A DNA stretch of 64,000 nucleotides from Parasaccharibacter apium (GTDB lineage: Bacteria > Pseudomonadota > Alphaproteobacteria > Acetobacterales > Acetobacteraceae). Position 1 is the first letter of the stretch, and every line of letters starts with the position of its first letter. A program made the translations under genes and the position numbers. The notes beneath the pieces were generated by a model. That model ran no database searches. It saw nothing but the letters and a program-made list of their open reading frames with translations, and was not told where the DNA came from. Of the stretch, positions 17,925 to 27,477 are shown piece by piece. Location: NCBI RefSeq assembly GCF_002592045.1, contig NZ_MEJG01000001.1, forward strand, positions 248,001-312,000, given 5' to 3'.

Positions 17925-19190
17925 TCAATGTTGAATGACATCAATACCCCCCATATAAGGGCGCAAAGCCTCAGGCACGATGATGCTGCCATCCTCCTGC
18001 TGATGCACTTCCATCAAGGCAATCATCACCCGCCCCACCGCAAGGCCGGAGCCGTTAAGTGTATGCACAAAGGCGGTCGTCTTTTCCTTACGCAGACGGG
18101 CATTCATCCGCCGCGCTTGAAAGTCCCGCGTATTGGAGCAAGAGGAGACCTCTCGCCATGCTTGCTGCCCCGGCAACCATGCCTCTAGGTCATATGTTTT
18201 AGCCGCCCCAAAGCCTGTATCCCCCGCACAGAGCAACACACGGCGGAAGGGCAGGCCCAGCCGCTCCAACACGGTCTCGGCTGCACGGGTCATACGCTCA
18301 TGCTCTGCCTCGCTCTCCTCTGGTGCGACAATGGAGACAAGCTCGCATTTCGTAAATTGATGTTGACGCAACATACCCCGCACATCCCGCCCCGCAGAGC
18401 CAGCCTCAGAGCGGAAGCAGGTGGAGAGGGTTGTCATGCGCCGTGGCAAACTCTCCGCCGTGAGAATCTCCCCCATAACTGAGGCTGTCAGCGGCACTTC
18501 CCCCGTAGGGATGAGCCAACGATCATCATCTGTATGGAACGAATCTTCCGCAAATTTGGGTAATTTATCCGTACCATACATAGCCGCTTCATTCACCAAA
18601 AGCGGTACAGTGACCTCCTCATAACCAAACTCCCCCGTATGCACATCGAGCATAAACTGCCCTAAGGCCCGCTCTAGCCGCGCTAGGGCTCCACGCAACA
18701 TCACAAACCGCGAGCCTGCAATCTTACCCGCCGCGGTAAAATCCATCAGCCCCAAAGCTTCGCCAAGCTCAAAATGTTGTTTGGCCTCAAACGCAAAGGA
18801 CGGCACCTCCCCACGTTGATGCACCACGACATTATCGCTCTCATCCTTGCCATCAGGCACGGAAGCATCAAGCTGGTTTGGCAAGCGTTGGAGGACACCA
18901 TCAATGCGTGCTTGGATTTCGCTCGCTCGGGCCTCTAACTCAGCAATCTGCTCCCGCAATGCCGCACCGCGGGCCTCGATGGCGGTTGTATCCTCCCCTG
19001 CCCGTTTGGCTTGGCCAATCTCTTTTGCCAAGCCTTTCCTTTGCCCTTGGGCCTCCTGCAATGCAGCTAAAGCAGCCCGGCGTTGTTCATCCTCTTTCAC
19101 CAAGCTCTCCGCCACAGCAGGGAGGTTGCGCCGTGCCAAAGCGGCATCGAAAGCAGCAGGATCAGCGCGTAGGGCTTTAAGGTCGTGCAT
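17925..19190 (-). CDS. serS: Serine--tRNA ligase
   Basis: Class II synthetase charging tRNA-Ser (and selenocysteine tRNA where present). 421 residues, standard length. The N-terminal coiled-coil arm that grips the tRNA long variable arm is evident (about 30-105, rich in Glu, Lys, Ala and Arg). Class II motif 2 is seen as [21 protein letters not shown] and motif 3 as [16 protein letters not shown]. It sits 29 bp after tatC in the long minus-strand cluster, the position commonly seen in alphaproteobacteria. surE, often next, is absent here. Confidence 0.95.
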   Translation of the reverse strand: MHDLKALRADPAAFDAALARRNLPAVAESLVKEDEQRRAALAALQEAQGQRKGLAKEIGQAKRAGEDTTAIEARGAALREQIAELEARASEIQARIDGVLQRLPNQLDASVPDGKDESDNVVVHQRGEVPSFAFEAKQHFELGEALGLMDFTAAGKIAGSRFVMLRGALARLERALGQFMLDVHTGEFGYEEVTVPLLVNEAAMYGTDKLPKFAEDSFHTDDDRWLIPTGEVPLTASVMGEILTAESLPRRMTTLSTCFRSEAGSAGRDVRGMLRQHQFTKCELVSIVAPEESEAEHERMTRAAETVLERLGLPFRRVLLCAGDTGFGAAKTYDLEAWLPGQQAWREVSSCSNTRDFQARRMNARLRKEKTTAFVHTLNGSGLAVGRVMIALMEVHQQEDGSIIVPEALRPYMGGIDVIQH

Positions 19191-19219
19191 AAGGTCAAAT
19201 ACTCCGTATAAGCTCTTAA

Positions 19220-20089
19220 TTATGGGAGGGTGGATGAGGTCTCATCGTCATCATCAGCGGTGATAGGCTTAGGCTCTACCAAGCGAGCGGTTAGGATAGA
19301 GACCTCATACAACCCTACAAGCGGGATAGCGAGGCCCAGCATTGTAATTGCATCCGGCGGGGCCAATACCGCTGCAACCGCAAAAGCCGCCACATACGCA
19401 TAACGGCGAACACGCCTTAACTGCCCCGTCCCCACAAGCCCGGCCCGAACAAGGAGGGTTAATATCACGGGGAGCTCAAAGCAAATCCCAAAGGCCATAA
19501 TCATCTTGGTGACGAGATTAAGATATTCCGAGACACGCGCTTGCAGCTCTATGCCCATCTGATTCGCCCCCCCTAATTGTTGGAAGGAGAGGAAAAACTT
19601 CCACGCAAAGGGGAAAACGAGGTAATAGGCCAACGCCCCCCCTGCGACAAACAACACCGGTGTGGCAATCAAAAAGGGCGCGAAGGCCTTCTTCTCATTC
19701 TTATACAAACCCGGTGCGATGAATATCCATGCCTGGATAGCAATCATCGGGAAGGAGAGGAAGAAAGCCCCAAAAACCGCTACACGCACATAGGTAAAAA
19801 AAGCCTCATAAAGGGCTGTATAAATCAAATGCGGTTGCTCACCCTTCTGCCGCATGATGCTCGCTAAAGGGGCGGCCAGAAAGCGGTAAATCTCACCCGA
19901 GAAGTGATAACATAGCAAAAACGCCACTACGAACGTCGCTAAAGACCAAATTAACCGTCGCCGAAGCTCCATCAAATGCTCCAGCAACGGCATGGGCTTA
20001 TCCTCTACAGCCCCATTATCCTGCGCCTCTGCTGTGGGGAAGGGCTGTGAGGGCGGCTCATTTATTTTAGAGGGGTCATGCTGGGTCAT
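19220..20089 (-). CDS. tatC: Sec-independent protein translocase TatC
   Basis: Multi-spanning inner-membrane receptor for twin-arginine signal peptides. 289 residues, longer than Escherichia coli TatC because of a 30-residue polar N-terminal lead. The conserved [16 protein letters not shown] is at about 32-47, and six TM segments follow, including [14 protein letters not shown] and [21 protein letters not shown]. Its ATG overlaps the tatB stop by four bases (ATGA), implying coupled translation. The amidase at 48147-48983 has a twin-arginine signal and is a plausible cargo. Confidence 0.93.
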   Translation of the reverse strand: MTQHDPSKINEPPSQPFPTAEAQDNGAVEDKPMPLLEHLMELRRRLIWSLATFVVAFLLCYHFSGEIYRFLAAPLASIMRQKGEQPHLIYTALYEAFFTYVRVAVFGAFFLSFPMIAIQAWIFIAPGLYKNEKKAFAPFLIATPVLFVAGGALAYYLVFPFAWKFFLSFQQLGGANQMGIELQARVSEYLNLVTKMIMAFGICFELPVILTLLVRAGLVGTGQLRRVRRYAYVAAFAVAAVLAPPDAITMLGLAIPLVGLYEVSILTARLVEPKPITADDDDETSSTLP

Positions 20090-20694
20090 GAGGTCGTTGT
20101 CTCCCCCGTTTTATGAGGCTGTGATGGCGCAAGAATGGTCGTGCGTTTACCATGATGCAAAGCAATTTCAGGCGGCAAGAAAGCAGGACGATGCCAATAA
20201 CGTGCTTCTTCAATCAAGCGTAGAGCCGTTGTCGGGGGGAGGAGTGCGGGGGCACGCTCCAACGCTGCGGCTTGCTCTTGCATACGGGCATTATGCGGCT
20301 GGGAGTTTGTATAAGAACGCGGCTGTCCTAGCTCCTCACTCCCCGGTGCAGGCGGCGGAGGCGGTGGTGGTGGTGGAGGCGGCGGTGCCATGGGCATACC
20401 CCCTTGATGGCCAGCCCCCATCTGTTTTTCTAATGTGCGGTCAGGGTCAATCGCCTTACGTAACTGCTCGCGTGGGCTGAATTGCCTAATCTCCCGCAAT
20501 TGGTCTCGTGCCTCACTGAGATCGGCCTCCTTGACCATCTCATCAATATGATGCTGAAACTCCGCCCCCATCTTCCGAATGGCTTTAAGCGTCTTAGAGA
20601 GCGTCCGCATCGCCACGGGGAGGTCTTTAGGGCCGATACAGACGAGTGCCACAATCACCAATAAGGCAATTTCTGTCCAACTCAAATCAAACAT
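20086..20694 (-). CDS. tatB: Sec-independent protein translocase TatB, with polyproline tract
   Basis: Single-span Tat component. 202 residues: N-terminal TM helix (FDLSWTEIALLVIVALVCIGP, the conserved Glu and Gly-Pro included), amphipathic helix with DLPVAMRTLSKTLK, then a cytoplasmic coiled region. A low-complexity segment contains 12 consecutive prolines (about residues 105-116) and is followed by a Gln/Pro-rich tail ending in a disordered C-terminus. The length and the LPVAMR start fit TatB more than TatA. No tatA lies between scpB and this gene (19 bp gap). A run of prolines should stall ribosomes unless EF-P assists. Confidence 0.88.
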   Translation of the reverse strand: MFDLSWTEIALLVIVALVCIGPKDLPVAMRTLSKTLKAIRKMGAEFQHHIDEMVKEADLSEARDQLREIRQFSPREQLRKAIDPDRTLEKQMGAGHQGGMPMAPPPPPPPPPPPPAPGSEELGQPRSYTNSQPHNARMQEQAAALERAPALLPPTTALRLIEEARYWHRPAFLPPEIALHHGKRTTILAPSQPHKTGETTTS

Positions 20695-20713
20695 CGTCCC
20701 ACCTCCCCCCTCT

Positions 20714-21352
20714 TTATGAAGGCTGAATGGTTTCTTCTAGCTCACTTCCCCCCTCATCGGAAGGCGGCTCAAAGAGCAATTCTTCCCGTCTGGGGAGGTC
20801 ATTAAGACTTGCAAGGCCAAAAATCCGTAAAAATTGTGGCGTTGTCCCCCAGAGAACAGGCCGCCCCGGCACCTCTTTACGCCCTTTAGGGGTTATCAAT
20901 CCCTCTTCAAGCAATGTATCAAGAATACTCTGCCCAAGCCGCACCCCGCGGATTGTCTCAATCTCCACCCGCGTGCAAGGCTGATGATATGCCACAATCG
21001 CCAAAGCCTCCAACGTGCCTTGGCTCAACCGCCTTGGCCGCTCAATCACCCGCGCAAGGGCAGGGCCAAACATAGCGCGTGTCCGTAATTGCCAGCCACC
21101 AGATACCGCCTGAAGCTCCACCGCATGGCCTTTATAACGCTGGGCCAGACCATCAAGAACAGCACCGGGATTATCTGCCTGTTCCTCTAACCCTTGCTCC
21201 CGCAATATCGCCACAATAGCACTAGCAGAAACCGGTCCCGCATTGGCAAATAGCAGAGCCTCTACAAAGCTAACTGCCATTGCGACTCTATCATGCTCCA
21301 CCATGTCCGACGGACTCTCCAGCATGGCTGATTGTATCTCACTCTCACTCAT
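20714..21352 (-). CDS. scpB: Segregation and condensation protein B
   Basis: Winged-helix dimer that joins SMC and ScpA in the condensin complex for chromosome compaction. 212 residues from the ATG at 21352, which overlaps the scpA stop by eight bases; an upstream in-frame start (21427) would lie well inside scpA. Family text is clear: VEALLFANAGPVSASAI, a helix-turn-helix region with ALAIVAYHQPCTRVEIETIRGV, and the beta-wing near LLEEGLITPKGRKEVPGRPVLWGTT. The C-terminus is acidic (DEGGSELEE). Confidence 0.93.
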   Translation of the reverse strand: MSESEIQSAMLESPSDMVEHDRVAMAVSFVEALLFANAGPVSASAIVAILREQGLEEQADNPGAVLDGLAQRYKGHAVELQAVSGGWQLRTRAMFGPALARVIERPRRLSQGTLEALAIVAYHQPCTRVEIETIRGVRLGQSILDTLLEEGLITPKGRKEVPGRPVLWGTTPQFLRIFGLASLNDLPRREELLFEPPSDEGGSELEETIQPS

Positions 21353-22106
21353 GCCCGCTCTCCTCTCTCTGCCGCCATTCGATGACGCCAAACGCATTTT
21401 CCTGCCGTAACTCCACCTGCCCCCCACGGGCCATCTCCAACCCGGCCATCAAGGCCCCGGCAAGGGCGGCACGCTGGCTAAGGGGGCCGCCTTCTGTCAG
21501 CTCTGGCAAGACAGACGCCAAGGATTGCCACCCTGCCACATGCGCCCGCCCTAAAAGCCGTGCAAGTGCAGAGCGCGCTTGCTGGATGCTCCAATACCGC
21601 GCCACACGCGGAGCATAAGAGCGTTTGCGCCCGCTCCGCCGCCGCGCAGCAAGATAAGCCAGAACCAAAGCCGGCATATCCCCCTTGAGCGGGGCCATCT
21701 CAATACGCGTATGATTTTCCGGCTCTGGTCGGGCAAACACATCACGCCCCAAGCGCGGTTGCTCCTCCAACCATGCCGCAGCACGGTGCATCTGCTCTAG
21801 GTCAATCAACCGCTCATGCAACTGCCCAGCGGCATCTTCCGCCTCATCATCCTGCGTAGCAGATGGCAGCAAAAGGCGAGATTTTAACCATGCCAACCAA
21901 GCTGCCATGACCAACCAATCCGCCGCAATCTCCAACCGTAACGCCTCCGCCCCACGGCGGGCGCGCTCTACAACATCCAGATATTGCTCTGTAAGTTGCA
22001 GAATGGAGATTTTCTGGAGGTCCACCTTCTGAGAGCGCGCAAGGTCTAAAAGGAGGTCCAACGGCCCCTCAAACCCCTCCAACACCAAATGCAATGCGTC
22101 ACTCAC
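21345..22106 (-). CDS. scpA: Segregation and condensation protein A
   Basis: Kleisin subunit of the SMC-ScpAB condensin. 253 residues. The N-terminal domain has the hallmark FEGPLDLLLDLARSQKVDL and the QYLDVVERARR helix, and a C-terminal winged-helix region ends near residue 240. A charged linker containing DDEAEDAAGQLHERLIDLEQ is normal. The SPOR-domain gene lies 18 bp upstream. In many alphaproteobacteria nagZ sits between the SPOR gene and scpA; it is not here. Confidence 0.93.
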   Translation of the reverse strand: MSDALHLVLEGFEGPLDLLLDLARSQKVDLQKISILQLTEQYLDVVERARRGAEALRLEIAADWLVMAAWLAWLKSRLLLPSATQDDEAEDAAGQLHERLIDLEQMHRAAAWLEEQPRLGRDVFARPEPENHTRIEMAPLKGDMPALVLAYLAARRRSGRKRSYAPRVARYWSIQQARSALARLLGRAHVAGWQSLASVLPELTEGGPLSQRAALAGALMAGLEMARGGQVELRQENAFGVIEWRQREESGHE

Positions 22107-22124
22107 AAGCGATAGACCATTACG

Positions 22125-23129
22125 TTAGTTTGTCACCACAGCACAAGCCTGCGCTTGCGCATGCAGCTTCACGCAGAATTGCCGCGCCGCTGCCCTGTCA
22201 GCAAAGCCTCCCACCCGCAAACGGATGAAGTGCTTACCATCGCGCTCCACCGTCCGCAAAATAGGCTCACGCCCGCCTAAAAGGTCTGGCAAGCGGCTAC
22301 GCAGATGCGCCCATTCCTGCCGAGCTTGCGCCTCATTTTGTAAAGCAGCAAGCTGCACTTCATATAATGTCGCAGAGGCCGGGGCTGGTGCTTCGGCCTG
22401 CGCCGCCTTGGCCTCTTTCCCCTGCCCTGCTGCATTATCGGGTATAGCCGGTGGCAAGGGAGCAACTTTTGCCGGGGGAGGAAGCTCCCCTTCCTGAACG
22501 GCTGAGGTTTGCGCTGCTGGAGCTTTCACAGCCTCTTGCTTCGCCTCGGTCTTTGTTTCCCCATCCATAGGACGAGCCCCTGCATTATCTGCCCCAGATG
22601 GCGGCTTCGTTTCCGACAGTGACGAGGCTTCACCCTCTTTATGAGCGGTGGTGTTAGCTGCCGTTGCTTTCTCCTCCCCATTAGTTACAGGCTGGTCCAA
22701 CCGTCCCGCAAGCAAGCCCGCATCGGGCTGTTCTGGCGGGGGGGCTAAATGCACCGCACCGCGACCGGTAACATCACTTTTGGTTGTATCATCCCCCATA
22801 ATCATCATACCGCCGGGGTCAGCGGGGCGATCCTTCACAGCATAAGGCGGCGGGCCAATCACAGGCACACCGGCGGGATGACTACCCACAACCCAATTCC
22901 ACACCCCGCCAATCACAAGCAGCAACGCCGCTCCCGCAACGGCAAGAATCATCAAACCACGCGTGCCGGATTGCCCCGTTAAAAGCGATGAGACAAACCC
23001 CGCACGACCCGCTGCATCGCCATCACGCGGTCCACGCTCTTTACGCGATGGCCGCTGCGCCCTGCCAGCTAAGCGCTCGCGCCCCTGTGGGGGCGTGTCA
23101 TCCTCATACTCATCATCCGGCCTAGCCAT
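22125..23129 (-). CDS. SPOR domain-containing membrane protein
   Basis: 334-residue bitopic protein: a basic N-terminal cytoplasmic tail (RERLAGRAQRPSRKERG), one TM segment (about 60-83, LMILAVAGAALLLVIGGVWNW), a long low-complexity linker rich in Ala, Glu, Lys and Pro, and a C-terminal SPOR domain (about 255-334, YEVQLAALQNEAQARQEW...LRVGGFADRAAARQFC). SPOR domains bind denuded peptidoglycan at the division septum, so it probably acts in cell division. It starts 3 bases after the argS stop, so is likely co-translated with it. Confidence 0.88.
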   Translation of the reverse strand: MARPDDEYEDDTPPQGRERLAGRAQRPSRKERGPRDGDAAGRAGFVSSLLTGQSGTRGLMILAVAGAALLLVIGGVWNWVVGSHPAGVPVIGPPPYAVKDRPADPGGMMIMGDDTTKSDVTGRGAVHLAPPPEQPDAGLLAGRLDQPVTNGEEKATAANTTAHKEGEASSLSETKPPSGADNAGARPMDGETKTEAKQEAVKAPAAQTSAVQEGELPPPAKVAPLPPAIPDNAAGQGKEAKAAQAEAPAPASATLYEVQLAALQNEAQARQEWAHLRSRLPDLLGGREPILRTVERDGKHFIRLRVGGFADRAAARQFCVKLHAQAQACAVVTN

Positions 23130-23132
23130 GAC

Positions 23133-24944
23133 TTAGCGTAGCTCCTCTACCGCTTCGACACCTAAAAGCCCTAGCCCGATGCGCAATGTCGCGGCAATGG
23201 CCGCAACAAGAGCCAAGCGTGCCTTGCTCGCCTCTGGGGCATCATCTTGAATAAAGCGCAAGCTCGTCTCCTCACGCCCGCGATTCCAAAGCGCATGGAA
23301 GTCCGCCGCAAGATCGATGCAGTAGGTTGCAATACGGTGCGGCTCCCGCGCGAGAGCAGCGGCCTCGATCTGGCGAGGCAATTCTGCAATGCGGCGTAAG
23401 ACGGCTAATTCCTCATCCGCTGTAAGGGAAGATAAATCCTGCCCTGCAAGGGCGGCCTCTGTCATAGCCTCCGCCCCGTAACGCTCCTCCCCCAACCGTA
23501 GAACAGACCGACAACGTGCATGAGCGTAATTGACGTAAAAGACCGGGTTATCCCGCGTCTGCGCAACGACGGCATTGAGGTCGAACTCCATCTGCGCATC
23601 GGCCTTACGGGTCAGCATGGTAAAGCGCACGGCATCCTTGCCGACTTCATCAATCAAATCCCGCAAGGTCACAAAGGTGCCAGCCCGTTTGGACATACGC
23701 ACTGGCTCGCCATCTTTCACAACACGCACAATCTGACACATCACGACTTCAAAAGCCGTCTTACCCTCCGTCAACGCCGTAATGGCTGCACGCATCCGCG
23801 AGACATAGCCGCCATGGTCAGCCCCCAATACGTCAATCAAAAGGTCCGAACGGGATGCTTTATCAGCATGATAGCCAACATCATTGGCAAAATATGTGTT
23901 CGACCCATCAGACTTCCGCAAGGCACGGTCTTGGTCATCCCCAAACTCTGTCGAGCGGAAAAGCGTCTGAGGGCGCGCCTCCCAATCCTCGAGCTTCTTA
24001 CCCTTTGGGGGCTCTAACACGCCTTCATAAAGCAGGCCGCGCGCTTCCAACTGAGCGATGGCCGCATCCACCTTCCCGCTCTTTAAAATCTCTGCCTCAC
24101 TGCTAAAGATTTCATGCTCAATCCCTAAAGCTGCGAGGTCCTCTTTAATCATCCCCATCATCTGGGCGAGAGCTTCCGCCCGCACGGTCTCAAACCACGC
24201 ATCCTCTGGGGCAACACCCCCATCAGCCCCGGCAAGGGCACGGCCATGTTTTTTGGCCAAAGCCTGCCCCACAGCAATGAGATAATCACCTTGATATTGC
24301 AAACCACTCGGGGCCAAAGCCCCAAACTCATCAGCCGGAATCTCCGTACCAATAGCCTGAAGATACCGCCAATACGCCGCCCATGTTAGCGCAATAACTT
24401 GCGCCCCAGCATCATTAACGTAATATTCCCGCGTGACGTTAAAACCCGCTGCTGCTAGCAGGTTCGCTAGTGCATCCCCCACCACAGCCCCACGGCAATG
24501 GCCAACATGCATCGGCCCGGTCGGATTAGCCGAAACATACTCCACATTCGCACGTTTCCCCGCCCCTAAGCGGGACTGCCCATAAGCCGCCCCGCGCTTG
24601 AGAACAGCTTTTGCGACATCATGAAACAAAGCAGGCTTTAAGGTCATATTCACAAAGCCAGGGCCTGCCATCTCTACATGGGCGATGTCAGGCAAAGCCT
24701 CTAGCTGCGCGACAAGCTCTTTAGCAATCTCAAAAGGTTTCCGCTTAGCTGGCTTTGCTGCCAAAAGGGCCGCATTCGTTGCCATATCCCCATGAGACGC
24801 ATCACGCGGGGGAGTGACCTCCACACGGGCAGCAACATCATCTGGCAGGTCAGGCAATACGGTCTTGAGAGCCGCAACGACCTTCTCGCGCATGACGGAA
24901 AAAAGACAATCTGGAGATGATGCTGTCGGGGCAAGAGCTGCCAT
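23133..24944 (-). CDS. argS: Arginine--tRNA ligase
   Basis: Class I synthetase charging tRNA-Arg. 603 residues. The Add-1 domain is at the N-terminus, followed by the HIGH motif in YVSANPTGPMHVGHCRGAV (about 135-153). The catalytic domain carries the usual KMSKS-equivalent region (VRMSKRAGTF). The C-terminal DALR anticodon domain starts around residue 485 with NPVFYVNYAHARCRSV. It is first of the block argS-SPOR-scpA-scpB-tatB-tatC-serS, with dgt 76 bp upstream. Confidence 0.95.
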   Translation of the reverse strand: MAALAPTASSPDCLFSVMREKVVAALKTVLPDLPDDVAARVEVTPPRDASHGDMATNAALLAAKPAKRKPFEIAKELVAQLEALPDIAHVEMAGPGFVNMTLKPALFHDVAKAVLKRGAAYGQSRLGAGKRANVEYVSANPTGPMHVGHCRGAVVGDALANLLAAAGFNVTREYYVNDAGAQVIALTWAAYWRYLQAIGTEIPADEFGALAPSGLQYQGDYLIAVGQALAKKHGRALAGADGGVAPEDAWFETVRAEALAQMMGMIKEDLAALGIEHEIFSSEAEILKSGKVDAAIAQLEARGLLYEGVLEPPKGKKLEDWEARPQTLFRSTEFGDDQDRALRKSDGSNTYFANDVGYHADKASRSDLLIDVLGADHGGYVSRMRAAITALTEGKTAFEVVMCQIVRVVKDGEPVRMSKRAGTFVTLRDLIDEVGKDAVRFTMLTRKADAQMEFDLNAVVAQTRDNPVFYVNYAHARCRSVLRLGEERYGAEAMTEAALAGQDLSSLTADEELAVLRRIAELPRQIEAAALAREPHRIATYCIDLAADFHALWNRGREETSLRFIQDDAPEASKARLALVAAIAATLRIGLGLLGVEAVEELR

Positions 24945-25020
24945 AATCTATATTATTCCCTTTAAAACCTGCCAAAGCCCTTCTTACGGCTTGGTCTTTC
25001 TTCCGTCCCTGATACCGCAC

Positions 25021-26190
25021 TTACCCTAAAACGGAAATATCCATCAGCCGCCGATGTTCCTCCATCGCAAAACGATCCGTCATCCCCGCGATATAATCGG
25101 CAACTACACGGCGCGAGGCGGCCTCGTACCCTTTTTTCTTGCTTGGCAAAGCTTGCTCCCGCCATGGCGTTGGCAGTAGCTCCGGCTCATTACCCAAAAT
25201 AGTGCAAATATCTCCCAAAGCGATACGCGCTTTACGGGTCATCCGCTGTACACGCCAATGCCGATACATCCGCGCATAAAGGAACTTGCGTATCTCCTTA
25301 TTCCGCTCGGCCATTTCGGGCGAGAACTCCACCATCGCCCGGCCTGCATGGCGCACCTCATCCGCATTTTGCGGGTCTAAGGCGGCCAGATTCTTCTGGC
25401 TTTGTTCAATCAGGTCACTCGCTAAGCGATTAATCACCCGCCGCACTGTCTCATGCCGAATACGCTGGTCACGGTCAAACGCCCCATGACCGGACCAATC
25501 CAGCGCACGCGCTTCCTCAAGGCAGGTTTTTAAAAGTGGGACAGATTCAATATCCTCAAAACTGAGCAAGCCCGCCCGCAAGCCATCATCAAGGTCATGC
25601 CCATGATAAGCGACATCATCACAAATAGCAGCAATCTGCGCTTCTACAGAGGCATAACATTCCAACTCTAACGGGTAACGGTCATCAAAACTCACCAGCC
25701 ACGGGGGGGGTCGTTTTACAGGGCCGTGATGTTTTGCCAGCCCTTCCAACGCCTCCCATGTTAGATTCAAGCCATCAAAGCCATTATATCGCGCTTCAAT
25801 CTCCGTCACTTGCCGTAAGGATTGGATGTTATGGTCAAACCCACCCCAATCCTTCATCGCCTCTTGCAACGCATCCTCCCCGGCATGACCAAAAGGCGTA
25901 TGGCCAAGGTCATGCGCGAGGGCGATAACCTCTGTTAAATCCTCATTCACCCCTAATGTCCGGGCAATAGAGCGGGAAATTTGTGCGACTTCGAGCGAAT
26001 GGGTCAGCCTTGTGCGGAAAAAATCACCTTCATGATTCAAAAAAACTTGCGTCTTATATTGCAGCTGACGAAACCCCGCCGAATGTAACACACGGTCACG
26101 ATCACGCTGCCACGGGGTGCGGGTGGAGCTTTCCTCCTCTGCAAATTGTCGCCCGCGCGCGCCTTGCAACTGTACAGCGTATCTAGCCAT
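25021..26190 (-). CDS. dgt: dGTPase-like triphosphohydrolase
   Basis: HD-domain enzyme splitting dGTP (or other dNTPs) to the nucleoside and tripolyphosphate, controlling dNTP pools. 389 residues, the size of the type 2 dGTPase-like family. Metal ligands are visible: RLTHSLEVAQ (His), ALAHDLGHTPFGHAGE (His-Asp), and AAICDDVAYHGHDLDDG further on. The N-terminal STRTPWQRDRDRVLHSAGFRQLQ is typical. The gene lies between argS and the divergent erpA, an arrangement common in alphaproteobacteria. Confidence 0.9.
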   Translation of the reverse strand: MARYAVQLQGARGRQFAEEESSTRTPWQRDRDRVLHSAGFRQLQYKTQVFLNHEGDFFRTRLTHSLEVAQISRSIARTLGVNEDLTEVIALAHDLGHTPFGHAGEDALQEAMKDWGGFDHNIQSLRQVTEIEARYNGFDGLNLTWEALEGLAKHHGPVKRPPPWLVSFDDRYPLELECYASVEAQIAAICDDVAYHGHDLDDGLRAGLLSFEDIESVPLLKTCLEEARALDWSGHGAFDRDQRIRHETVRRVINRLASDLIEQSQKNLAALDPQNADEVRHAGRAMVEFSPEMAERNKEIRKFLYARMYRHWRVQRMTRKARIALGDICTILGNEPELLPTPWREQALPSKKKGYEAASRRVVADYIAGMTDRFAMEEHRRLMDISVLG

Positions 26191-26344
26191 TATGCTCTAT
26201 TGTCCCCATATCCATATGTAGGCTGCTATAATTACACAGCCTTTCAACTTTTGATTCTTGGCGTCCAATTTTATAGTGTCAACCGTTCCGCAACCATTTC
26301 TGCCGCGATGGTAGGCGTTTTTGTGATGATAAGGAGCATATCTC

Positions 26345-26680
26345 ATGGCCGAGTTTGGCATTTCCCCCGCGGCAGCGGCCCGTATCGCAGAGATTATTAG
26401 CCAGCAACCCCAGCCTGAAAACACCGCCCTGCGTGTTGCCGTCCTCGCGGGCGGGTGCAATGGCTTCCAATATCAATTTAAGCTTGTCCAAGAGCGAGAA
26501 AGCGATGACCATTTAATTGAAAAAGACGGCGCACGCGTCTTTGTTGACCCTACAAGCCTAGACCTCCTCGAAGGGGCAGAGCTAGATTTTGTTGATAAAC
26601 TCATGGGCGCGCATTTTACAGTTAAAAACCCCAATGCGGCCTCATCTTGCGGGTGTGGCAGTAGTTTCTCCCTCACCTAA
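26345..26680 (+). CDS. erpA: A-type iron-sulfur cluster carrier (ErpA/IscA-like)
   Basis: 111-residue carrier delivering Fe-S clusters to apo-proteins. The three conserved cysteines are in place: AGGCNGFQY (first) and SSCGCGSSF (second and third) near the C-terminus. The N-terminal ISPAAAARIAEII helix and the central AVLAGGCNG beta strand match the HesB/IscA fold. ErpA versus IscA cannot be decided from the sequence; ErpA fits the dgt-neighbour context. AAGGAG precedes the ATG by about eight bases. xth follows 26 bases after the stop. Confidence 0.88.
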   Translation: MAEFGISPAAAARIAEIISQQPQPENTALRVAVLAGGCNGFQYQFKLVQERESDDHLIEKDGARVFVDPTSLDLLEGAELDFVDKLMGAHFTVKNPNAASSCGCGSSFSLT

Positions 26681-26706
26681 CGCCTTTTTTGGAGACCTCA
26701 CACCCT

Positions 26707-27477
26707 ATGTCCCTGACCTTTGCCAGTTGGAACATCAACTCCATCCGCACCCGTGCCCATCTGGTAAAAGACTGGCTGGACCGCAATGAAGCCTGTACCT
26801 TGCTCTGCCTGCAAGAAATTAAATGCGAAGCCCACCAATTCCCCCCTCTCTTTGAGGAGGCTGGCTTTCATGTCGCTGTCGCGGGGCAGAAGGCTTATAA
26901 CGGAGTTGCCCTCATCAGCCGCGCCCCTCTAACCATCACGACCGACCACCTCCCCGGTTTTGAAAGTGACGAGGCCCGTTACATCGAGGCTGAGCTAGAC
27001 GATGTGACCATTGGTAATCTCTACCTCCCCAATGGCAATTCTGGCGGAGAGGCCGGCTTTGCTAAGAAGTTAAACTTCTTTGACGCCCTTTATCATCGCG
27101 CCCGTGCTTTGCAGCAAGAGGGACGCTCCTTCGCCTTTATTGGCGATTATAATGTCTGCCCAACGGATGAAGATTACGCCCCCAAAGCTCTCTCCCCCGA
27201 TGATGCCCTCCTCCGCCCAGAAAGTCGCGCGGGCTTCCGCCGTCTGCTATGGTCCGGCCTGACAGACGCACTGCGCTGCCTACACCCTACCGGGCAACAT
27301 TATACATTCTGGGACTATCAGGCAGGGGCATATCAACGTAATTCCGGCTTACGGATTGATCACGCCCTCCTCTCCCCCCGCCTTGCCGACCGCCTCACCA
27401 GCTTCACCATCGACAAAGACGAACGCGGCCGAGACAAACCCTCCGACCATGTACCGGTGGTCGTTACTCTTTCCTAA
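26707..27477 (+). CDS. xth: Exodeoxyribonuclease III
   Basis: AP endonuclease and 3'-5' exonuclease for base-excision repair. 256 residues from the ATG at 26707; an upstream ATG at 26689 would add six residues before the conserved FASWNINSIR. Motifs: LCLQEIK (metal-binding Glu), YNGVALISR, GNLYLPNG, FIGDYNVCPTDED, and the C-terminal RIDHALLSP and SDHVPVV (catalytic His). It follows erpA closely. Its TAA overlaps the convergent nucleotidyltransferase stop (27474). Confidence 0.93.
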   Translation: MSLTFASWNINSIRTRAHLVKDWLDRNEACTLLCLQEIKCEAHQFPPLFEEAGFHVAVAGQKAYNGVALISRAPLTITTDHLPGFESDEARYIEAELDDVTIGNLYLPNGNSGGEAGFAKKLNFFDALYHRARALQQEGRSFAFIGDYNVCPTDEDYAPKALSPDDALLRPESRAGFRRLLWSGLTDALRCLHPTGQHYTFWDYQAGAYQRNSGLRIDHALLSPRLADRLTSFTIDKDERGRDKPSDHVPVVVTLS

